Source: Microbacterium paraoxydans (GTDB lineage Bacteria > Actinomycetota > Actinomycetes > Actinomycetales > Microbacteriaceae). From it: DNA of 64,000 nt. A program made the translations under genes and the position numbers. Positions 58,381 through 64,000 of this stretch are shown in pieces. The notes under the pieces are model-generated. The model was not told the DNA's origin. It did no database searches and saw nothing but the letters and a program-made list of their open reading frames with translations. The stretch lies in contig NZ_JAIVLG010000007.1 in the NCBI RefSeq assembly GCF_020524545.1, positions 1 to 64,000 of the forward strand. The letters are read 5' to 3'. Each line of letters opens with the position of its first letter. The stretch's first letter is position 1.

Positions 58381-59436
58381 ATGAAGGCTTTCGGATTCCT
58401 CTCTTTCGGTCACTACGCCGACGTCCCCGGATCGGCGACCCGCACGGCGGGTGACATGCTCAAGCAGACGATCGAGATCGCCGAAGGCGCCGACGAGATC
58501 GGGGTGAACGGCGCCTCGGTGCGTGTGCATCACTGGGCACGCCAGGCTGCGTCCCCGATGCCGCTGCTCTCCGCGATGGCAGCGCGGACGAAGCGCATCG
58601 AGGTCGGCACCGGGGTGATCGACATGCGGTACGAGAACCCGTTCCAGTTCGCCGAGGAGGCGGCCGCGCTCGATCTGATCGCCGACGGACGCATCGCACT
58701 CGGAGTGAGTCGAGGCTCACCCGAGACGGCGCTGCGCGGTTACGAGACCTTCGGCTACGTCGACGAGGAGGACACGGAGCGCGGCAGCGTGCTGGCGCGC
58801 GAGAAGTTCGACCTCTTCCTGCGGGCGATCGACGGCGAGGGCCTCGCCCCCGGCGACCCCAGGATGGTGGGAGCCGGTCGGTATCTGCAGATCGAACCGC
58901 AGTCGCCGACCCTCCGGGATCACATCTGGTGGGGTTCGGGCTCCCGTTCGACTGCGGTGGAGACCGGGCGCAAGGGACTCAACATGATGAGCTCGACTCT
59001 CGTGACCGAGGCGACGGGCCAGCCGTTCCACGAGTTGCAGCGGGAGCAGATCGAGTTGTTCCGATCGGCCTACAAGGAAGCCGGTCACACCGGTCGACCG
59101 CGGGTCTCCGTCAGCCGCAGCGTGTTCCCGCTCGTGTCCGACATGGATCGGGCCTACTTCGGGCTGCGCAGCGAGGAGAACGCGGACCAGATCGGCGTGA
59201 TCGACGGATTCCGCTCGACCTTCGGGAAGACGTATGCCGCCGAGCCGGACGTGCTCATCGCACAGCTGAAGCAGGACGAGGCGGTGATGGCCGCCGACAC
59301 CCTGCTGCTCACGATCCCCAACCAGCTCGGGCCGGAGTACAACCTGCACGTGCTGGAAGCGTTCGCGACGCACGTGGCGCCTGCGCTCGGGTGGCGGCCG
59401 AACACCGACGGACCGGTACAGGGCGACCCGGTCTGA
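58381..59436 (+). CDS. LLM-class (luciferase-like) flavin-dependent oxidoreductase
   Basis: A 351-residue F420/FMN-dependent TIM-barrel enzyme: FGFLSFGHYADVPGSATRTA, WARQAASPMPLLSAMAARTK, IEVGTGVIDMRYENPFQFAE, then IADGRIALGVSRGSPETAL and WWGSGSRSTAVETGRKGLNM. Substrate unknown. It lies 28 nt after the methyltransferase. Its last ten codons form the start of direct repeat A, the left border of the downstream cassette, so its 3' end may be part of an insertion junction. Confidence 0.9.
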   Translation: MKAFGFLSFGHYADVPGSATRTAGDMLKQTIEIAEGADEIGVNGASVRVHHWARQAASPMPLLSAMAARTKRIEVGTGVIDMRYENPFQFAEEAAALDLIADGRIALGVSRGSPETALRGYETFGYVDEEDTERGSVLAREKFDLFLRAIDGEGLAPGDPRMVGAGRYLQIEPQSPTLRDHIWWGSGSRSTAVETGRKGLNMMSSTLVTEATGQPFHELQREQIELFRSAYKEAGHTGRPRVSVSRSVFPLVSDMDRAYFGLRSEENADQIGVIDGFRSTFGKTYAAEPDVLIAQLKQDEAVMAADTLLLTIPNQLGPEYNLHVLEAFATHVAPALGWRPNTDGPVQGDPV

Positions 59437-59478
59437 CCGCTGGCTCCTGTTGGCCTGGCTCGGCGAGAAACGGGTCCG
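59405..59478. repeat. Direct repeat A bordering the hydrolase/lipoprotein cassette
   Basis: 74 bp sharing CCGACGGnCCGGT, GTCTGACCGCTGGC, GTTGGCC and CGGCGA.AAACGGG with 62124-62192 in the same orientation, with about a dozen substitutions and a 5-nt gap. It includes the 3' end of the LLM gene. CCTGTT and AACGGG remain pairable by a G-U wobble where copy B has CCCGTT. Confidence 0.8.
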
Positions 59479-59540
59479 TTCTGCAGCAAAGCCTTCTGCT
59501 GCGCAAGCTTGCGCTCTTCCTTCGCTGCAGCGACCTTCTG

Positions 59541-60038
59541 TCAGAAGTCGCCACGGGGCGACTGTCCGTCGGGGAGGTGGAAGCAGGGCGAGTACGAGTG
59601 GATCTCAATCGTGGATTGTTCGGCGTCGCCACCAGCCAGGTATCCGTCTTGATTGGGACCGTCAAGGATCACCAGCGGAGCCCCTTGCGCCGATTCTTCT
59701 CTTCGAGCTGTCCACCCGTCTCGACCGGCGTAGTCGCTGTGGATGTCGTTGATGATTTCGGTTACGTCGGCATCCTGAGTCAGAGTGACGATGGTGCCGC
59801 CCGCCCACATGTAGTTGCGGTCGCCGTCGCAGCTGAGGAGCGTGCCTGTCGCATTCTGATCTACCGATACGACCAGCTCTTCGGGCGCGTGGGTGGTGAT
59901 CTCCAACTCGCCCGCTTGTGCGATGGCCTTTGCTTCCTCAACAGTCAAGGTGTCCTCGGGCGGCGTCGGGGCGCATCCAGCGAGTCCGATCAGCGTCGCT
60001 GCTGCAAAGATCAGGACAGGAACGCGGGGCATTCTCAT
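59541..60038 (-). CDS. Lipoprotein of the cassette (candidate immunity/partner)
   Basis: A 165-residue lipoprotein: signal peptide with lipobox LAGC, Cys22, then PTPPEDTLTVEEAKAIAQAG and a mixed alpha/beta domain with two cysteines (LLSCDGDRNY and SYSPCFHL) that might form a disulfide. ATG 60038 overlaps the hydrolase stop as ATGA, so it is translationally coupled as last gene of the operon. No family recognised. Surface lipoprotein plus upstream helical and hydrolase genes resembles effector-immunity organisation, which is inference only. Confidence 0.72.
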   Translation of the reverse strand: MRMPRVPVLIFAAATLIGLAGCAPTPPEDTLTVEEAKAIAQAGELEITTHAPEELVVSVDQNATGTLLSCDGDRNYMWAGGTIVTLTQDADVTEIINDIHSDYAGRDGWTARREESAQGAPLVILDGPNQDGYLAGGDAEQSTIEIHSYSPCFHLPDGQSPRGDF

Positions 60039-61792
60039 TGCAGGACCTTCAAGACGTCCCAGAGCACGCGGCGATTGTCGGGTTTGTCGGTGGCGATGAG
60101 GTTGTGGTTGTCCATGGCTGTGGTCGATGCGGGGATGGTGGGGGCGGGGTCCATGGGAGGCATCCCCGTGTATGGGCCTGTCCCGGAGTAGAGGGGGAGG
60201 TCGAAGTCGCCCTCGCGTGTGTAGATCGTGGAGTCGAATGCAGGGTCGGCATCGGGGTTGCGTCCGTCCCAGACGAGGCCGAGGTCTTGACCCATGCTGA
60301 GGATGTCGGTGTACGAGTAGTGCGCGTACTCGGTCCCAGGGTTCGGATGCCACGTTTCTGGCATCCCAGCGCCGGCCAGCGAAACGACGTTGTCGAAGTT
60401 TGCTCCGGCGATTTCGGATGAGGTGATCGCGGCCAGGCCCCAGGAGTGACCGATGCCGTTGTAGTCGGCGTCAGTCGGGCCAGTTGCGGCGCGCAGCTCT
60501 GCTTGGAAGCTCGCGACTTGTTCGCCCTTGCCGAGCGTGTAGTCCTCGTCATCGGCTTCGCCGATGCGTGTCAGGTCGGCACCGCCGGTCGTGGGGTTCT
60601 CGCCCGGGAACGAGCCGACTTTCCACACGAATGTGACGATGCTCGGGTCTCGATCGTGCAGCCATTCGCCGACCTGTTGTACGCCGCCGTCGTAGAAGCT
60701 CAACGCGCTGGTGTACGTGCCGGGAACGTACGTGTTGATCTCGGTTGTCTCGGGAGTGATCTCGCCGATCATCTCGATGATGCTGTCCGTCTGGTGGTCG
60801 TAGTAGTATAGACCGAACTTCCCATCGACGGCATCGCTGAGATAGCTGCGCTCCGCTCTCAGCTTGGCGATTTCGTCGTCGGTGAGCGGACGGTACGGAT
60901 CGGGTTGGGCCCCGAGTACTCGGTCGATCCGCCGGATGCGTGCTTTCGCGTTGAGCTTGTTCGCCGCGACCCGCGCCCACGGCGGAAGACCGGCGAGTCC
61001 GCCCAGCAGAAGCGGGCCTGCGACGATCAACGCGTGCTGTTGGTCGCCGGTGAGTGCCGCCCAGATCCGAGCGACCAGGTTCGGGTCGTCCATGGCAGCG
61101 AGGGCGTCCGCGGTGATCGATGAGGTGTCGTCCGCCCACACATCGACCATCGCGGATATTCCGCGTGGGCTGACATCCCAGTCAGCTGAAAGCGTCGAGA
61201 ACAGCGGTACTCGGCGCAGCCGGGCCTCGGTCGCGGCATCCAACTCCTGGCGCTCCCGCCCGAGTCGGCGATAGGCGTCACGGGCTACCGTGAACTCGTC
61301 AATCGCACTCTGCCATGCAGTGGTGTCGATCCACACCGGATCCGTCCCCGCACCGGACGGGACCGTGAGTCCGACCGCGCGCACCTCGTCCCAATCCAAC
61401 GACCAGCCCAGCAGAGACTCTTGCACCGGCCCGAGCGCTTCCGAACGGCGTGTCCAGATCGCCGCCCACGCGCTCACGCAGTCGTCATGTACGAGCTTGG
61501 CCCGGCGGGTCAGGTCCTCCACCCCGTCCGCGTACTCCACCATGATCTGCGTGACTTCTTCGTCTGCGTCACCCAGCTCGGTGTACTTGCCGTAAAGGGA
61601 AACGATCCCTGGGCGGATAGCATCCACACTGACCGCGATCGTGCCCGTCAACGCATTGGACGCGGCATACATGTCGGCCGCATCGTCACGCGCCGTCTGC
61701 GCTCTCACACGAAAGAGTCCCGTGAAATCGTGAATCGCGTCCACGCTTCCTGCCCCGGGGTTCTCGCCCAGATCAGGCATCGCCGTGGTCAA
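60035..61792 (-). CDS. Alpha/beta-hydrolase (DUF1023-like) with N-terminal helical domain
   Basis: A 585-residue protein. The first 250 residues are helical (VRAQTARDDAADMYAASNAL; DLTRRAKLVHDDCVSAWAAI), reminiscent of WXG/LXG or TPR-type N-terminal domains. A hydrophobic patch (LIVAGPLLLGGLAGLPPWA) lies near 260-280. The C-terminal domain contains nucleophile elbow GHSWG with Ser450 and a late His563 (DNHNLI), matching actinobacterial DUF1023 hydrolases (Abhydrolase_8). No signal peptide is visible. It overlaps both neighbours by ATGA. Candidate substrates are esters or lipids; an ESX-type secreted effector is possible but unproven. Confidence 0.75.
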   Translation of the reverse strand: MTTAMPDLGENPGAGSVDAIHDFTGLFRVRAQTARDDAADMYAASNALTGTIAVSVDAIRPGIVSLYGKYTELGDADEEVTQIMVEYADGVEDLTRRAKLVHDDCVSAWAAIWTRRSEALGPVQESLLGWSLDWDEVRAVGLTVPSGAGTDPVWIDTTAWQSAIDEFTVARDAYRRLGRERQELDAATEARLRRVPLFSTLSADWDVSPRGISAMVDVWADDTSSITADALAAMDDPNLVARIWAALTGDQQHALIVAGPLLLGGLAGLPPWARVAANKLNAKARIRRIDRVLGAQPDPYRPLTDDEIAKLRAERSYLSDAVDGKFGLYYYDHQTDSIIEMIGEITPETTEINTYVPGTYTSALSFYDGGVQQVGEWLHDRDPSIVTFVWKVGSFPGENPTTGGADLTRIGEADDEDYTLGKGEQVASFQAELRAATGPTDADYNGIGHSWGLAAITSSEIAGANFDNVVSLAGAGMPETWHPNPGTEYAHYSYTDILSMGQDLGLVWDGRNPDADPAFDSTIYTREGDFDLPLYSGTGPYTGMPPMDPAPTIPASTTAMDNHNLIATDKPDNRRVLWDVLKVLQ

Positions 61793-62058
61793 GGGGCATC
61801 CCCGAGGTCAGCGTCCAACTGGTCGAAACCTGCACTGATCGAGGCCAGCCGCGTCGCGACAGCAGCTGACGCGTGCCCCAAGGACGACGAGATGTCCGAT
61901 GCCATCCCATCCACCAGTCCCAGTGCCGAATCGACCGCTCGTGAGCCCGTCACCGCGACGCTCACACAGCTGCCCACCACAAGGCGATCATTCGGGGCTC
62001 GCAGGTGGGCTAGAGCCGACTGCACCGAAGCAGCGCTCAGAAGCACCTGATCAGACAT
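61789..62058 (-). CDS. Small helical protein of the cassette (WXG100-like size)
   Basis: An 89-residue Ala/Ser/Val-rich protein, predicted two-helix hairpin (VQSALAHLRAPNDRL; SLGHASAAVATRLASISAGF). There is no WXG motif in the turn, so it is only WXG100-like in size and position. It overlaps the hydrolase start (ATGA). TAGGGT at 62065-62070 (minus strand) lies 6 nt before ATG 62058, making the operon mRNA leaderless. In ESX-like loci such proteins pair with the helical N-terminus of the effector. Confidence 0.65.
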   Translation of the reverse strand: MSDQVLLSAASVQSALAHLRAPNDRLVVGSCVSVAVTGSRAVDSALGLVDGMASDISSSLGHASAAVATRLASISAGFDQLDADLGDAP

Positions 62059-62123
62059 CCACTCACCCTACAATCGCAGGACGCACGGCACCCTGAGTTG
62101 CCGTCGCTATATATCGCCTGGGG

Positions 62124-62192
62124 CCGACGGCCCGGTGCGACCCCGTCTGACCGCTGGCCCCCGTTGGCCAGGGTCGGCGATAAACGGGACCG
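62124..62192. repeat. Direct repeat B bordering the cassette
   Basis: 69 bp homologous to 59405-59478 in direct orientation. It contains a CTGGCC-CCCGTT-GGCCAG hairpin and CCCGTT...AACGGG pairing. The rest of the 62059-62369 gap holds the cassette promoter, a TATATAT run at 62109-62115 and the promoter of the next gene; no other gene is supported. Confidence 0.8.
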
Positions 62193-62369
62193 ACGCGTGC
62201 ACCTATGGCATGTCACCTCGGGACACGCCGCAGCATCAGCGTCCGCTCTCCGTTTCGGCCTCTGGGCTGGACGGACTGTCCGAGCTCGCCGAAGACTGAC
62301 TTCTCAGACCCGCACGAGACACGCAGGGGTTGGCCCTTTGTCGTTGTCGCTTCGGCTACTGTCTGGGGA

Positions 62370-62963
62370 GTGTTCGGAGAGACTCCCACAGACCGGTTGA
62401 TGCTCACCCCTATCTCCTCCGCGGAGTCGGCGTTCGTCGACGCGATGTACGCCGTGCAGTCCGACCCTGCGACCTGGACGCATCTGCCTGAAGCGGTCGA
62501 GACCGACATCGGCCAGAGCAGGGCGATCGCGGAGGATCACGCCCGTTCGTGGCGGGATCTCGGCCTGGGCTGGTGGCTGATTCGGCTCCGCGAACCGCTC
62601 GGAGCACTGGCGGCGGGTTCGGTCGTGGGACTCGGCGGGGCCGCCGTGCGTCGCCCGGAGGTTCCGGCATGGAATCTCGGATATCGCCTCACTCCGAGAG
62701 CCTGGGGCCAGGGCTTCGCCGGCGAAGTGAGTCGGGCAGCGATCCGTGCGGCCCACATCGCGCGGCCCGACCTCCCGGTGACCGCCCGAGCACTCACCCG
62801 CAATCCGGCGTCGTGGCGGACGCTGGAACGTGCCGGCCTCGCGCTCGTCTGGGAGGGCGCCGCTCCTGCGGACGACGCACTCACCTCGGGCGTGGAGCGC
62901 CGGATCTACGCCGATCGGACTGTGCCAGGGTCACTGCTGGAGACGCTCATCGCTCTCGGCTGA
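62370..62963 (+). CDS. GNAT-family N-acetyltransferase (RimJ/RimL-like)
   Basis: A 197-residue acyltransferase. The N-terminal TDRLMLTPIS is the characteristic first strand of RimJ-like GNATs, so the start must lie before it: GTG 62370, with TACTGT (62357-62362) 7 nt upstream, fits a leaderless transcript. ATG 62400 would delete the strand and lacks a Shine-Dalgarno sequence. Later: LGYRLTPRAWGQGFAGEVSR carries the acetyl-CoA loop and ALTRNPASWRTLERAGLAL motif B. Acceptor unknown. It overlaps the convergent monooxygenase gene by 17 nt. Confidence 0.85.
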   Translation: MFGETPTDRLMLTPISSAESAFVDAMYAVQSDPATWTHLPEAVETDIGQSRAIAEDHARSWRDLGLGWWLIRLREPLGALAAGSVVGLGGAAVRRPEVPAWNLGYRLTPRAWGQGFAGEVSRAAIRAAHIARPDLPVTARALTRNPASWRTLERAGLALVWEGAAPADDALTSGVERRIYADRTVPGSLLETLIALG

Positions 62964-64000
62964 GCGGCACGGAGCGGGGCGTGACGCGCCCAAGCGCCTC
63001 GCGGGCGACGGCATCGGGGTCGGGGCGCCCGGCGACGAGTTTGACGATCGGGCCCAGCACGGCTCGCACGCTCAGCCGACGGAGCGTGGTCTCGCGCAGC
63101 CAGGCGAGCACACGCCCCCGGCGGAACATGATCCTGGCGAGCATCCGCGAGTTGGACTGCGCCGCCTCGACACGAGGGCGCTCCACCTGCTCCCAGGCCT
63201 CGAGCACCACCGGCAGCGATTCCCGGTCGGCGTGTGCGAGCATGCGGCCCAGCATCCAGGCCGACTCGATCGCCATGCCCGCTCCGATCCCCGCCGTCGG
63301 CAGGAAGCCTGCGGCGGCGTCTCCGAGGAGCACTCCGTCGGGAAGCACCCAACGCGGGGCACGGGCGTCGTCGAGTCGCCACAGGTACGGATCCGCTGCC
63401 GTCTCGATCGCGCGCAGTGACGCCTCCAGGCGGGGTCCGAGGGAATCGACCCGGCCACGGATGGAGGCCGCGAACGCCACGGGGCCGGCAGCGAGGTCGG
63501 CATCAGGGCCGCCGAGGAACACGCCGAGACGGTTCTTCACGGGGTAGGCCCCGAGGAAGAACCCGTTGCCCCAGATCTCCTCGCCGAGCGTCGGATCACT
63601 GAGGTCGTCTGCCCAGCCCACCCAGCCCGACCAGCCCGTCTGGACCACCTGCGGTGCCGACGACCCCAGCACCGAGCGCATGCGCGAGTTGATGCCGTCG
63701 GCACCCACGACCAGATCGAAGTCACCCCGGCCGACGGGCGATCCGTCAAGGTCGACGAACACGGCCGTGCGACCGGTGACCTCCTGCACAGTGGTGCCGA
63801 AGGTGACCGGGCATCCGCCTTCGGTGAGCACCTCGATGAGTGCGCCGCGGGAGATGCCGTTGTAGTCGCCGTAGACGCGCAGCAGATCGCTCATCGACTC
63901 TGAGCGCAGCATCTTGCCGCGATGGGAACGGAACGCGTAGCGCTGCATGGGGGTACCGGCGGCGAGATAGTCCTCGTGCACGCCGAGGTCGACGAAGGCC
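62947..64000 (-). CDS. FAD-dependent monooxygenase (PHBH-fold), 5' end outside the window
   Basis: The visible 351 residues are the larger C-terminal part of a flavoprotein hydroxylase. DLVVGADGINSRMRSVLG is the DG motif region, and LLGDAAAGFLPTAGIGAGMA is the GD motif contacting FAD ribityl. The N-terminal GxGxxG is missing because the gene runs off the right edge; GTG at 63981 is internal, since the frame continues to 64000. The substrate could be an aromatic compound or antibiotic. The 3' end overlaps the GNAT gene end by 17 nt. Confidence 0.88.
   Translation of the reverse strand, partial: AFVDLGVHEDYLAAGTPMQRYAFRSHRGKMLRSESMSDLLRVYGDYNGISRGALIEVLTEGGCPVTFGTTVQEVTGRTAVFVDLDGSPVGRGDFDLVVGADGINSRMRSVLGSSAPQVVQTGWSGWVGWADDLSDPTLGEEIWGNGFFLGAYPVKNRLGVFLGGPDADLAAGPVAFAASIRGRVDSLGPRLEASLRAIETAADPYLWRLDDARAPRWVLPDGVLLGDAAAGFLPTAGIGAGMAIESAWMLGRMLAHADRESLPVVLEAWEQVERPRVEAAQSNSRMLARIMFRRGRVLAWLRETTLRRLSVRAVLGPIVKLVAGRPDPDAVAREALGRVTPRSVPLSRER

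Noticed and set aside
59405..62192. Integron attC interpretation of the cassette borders
   Set aside because: No integrase is present and the repeats do not fit the RYYYAAC/GTTRRRY attC consensus.

Overview
The window is a high-GC actinobacterial chromosome segment spanning the replication origin. Gene content and order (fhaA-fhaB-pstP-rodA-pbpA-pknA-pknB, sortase/crgA/rhomboid/ppiA, gyrA-gyrB-DUF721-recF-dnaN-oriC-dnaA-rpmH-rnpA-yidD-yidC-jag-rsmG-parA-parB, trxA-trxB-murJ-DUF6049) and the protein sequences fit Microbacteriaceae, most likely Microbacterium. The species cannot be fixed from the sequence alone.

Layout. 1-380: 3' end of an IS481-type insertion sequence ending a few bases from a tRNA-Leu gene. 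526-13754: cell-envelope growth and Ser/Thr-phosphorylation operon, then a glutamine amidotransferase, class E sortase, crgA, rhomboid protease, cyclophilin and a small membrane protein. 13751-20284: ordinary accessory and metabolic genes (deacylase, NUDIX, amidohydrolase, M24 peptidase, HNH, GNAT, VOC, membrane protein). 20302-23052: a visibly less GC-rich island with a Gly/Tyr octapeptide-repeat mini-protein, an ApeA/HEPN-like protein and a divergent MarR pair with a double operator, bordered by tRNA-Ala and tRNA-Ile. 23394-27096: a DUF4097/two-component operon and a VIT1-type transporter. 27166-40662: the origin core, with oriC between dnaN and dnaA. 40663-41929: 1.27 kb without genes, carrying most of seven parS sites. 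41930-43827: parAB. 43889-51203: a sugar MFS transporter and a locus of NamZ-like muramidase, serine hydrolase and sugar ABC importer that I read as peptidoglycan-fragment scavenging. 51535-56744: trxA, trxB, murJ, DUF6049. 56850-64000: methyltransferase, luciferase-like oxidoreductase, a three-gene cassette between imperfect direct repeats (small helical protein, alpha/beta-hydrolase, lipoprotein), a GNAT and a truncated FAD monooxygenase.

How the parts work together. The left block couples peptidoglycan synthesis (RodA/PbpA, CrgA, MurJ at the other end) to PknA/PknB-PstP signalling read out by two FHA proteins. The centre initiates replication (DnaA, DnaN, RecF, gyrase) and segregates origins (ParAB-parS). 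The right block adds nutrient scavenging and thioredoxin redox balance.

The observations most worth following are: (i) a two-copy, multi-hairpin intergenic element whose stems covary between copies (11425-11514 and 34091-34187); (ii) the repeat mini-protein next to an ApeA-like protein; (iii) the repeat-flanked hydrolase/lipoprotein cassette; (iv) parS sites inside 32-36 bp perfect palindromes; (v) many leaderless promoters with a TAnnnT box 6-7 nt before the start codon.
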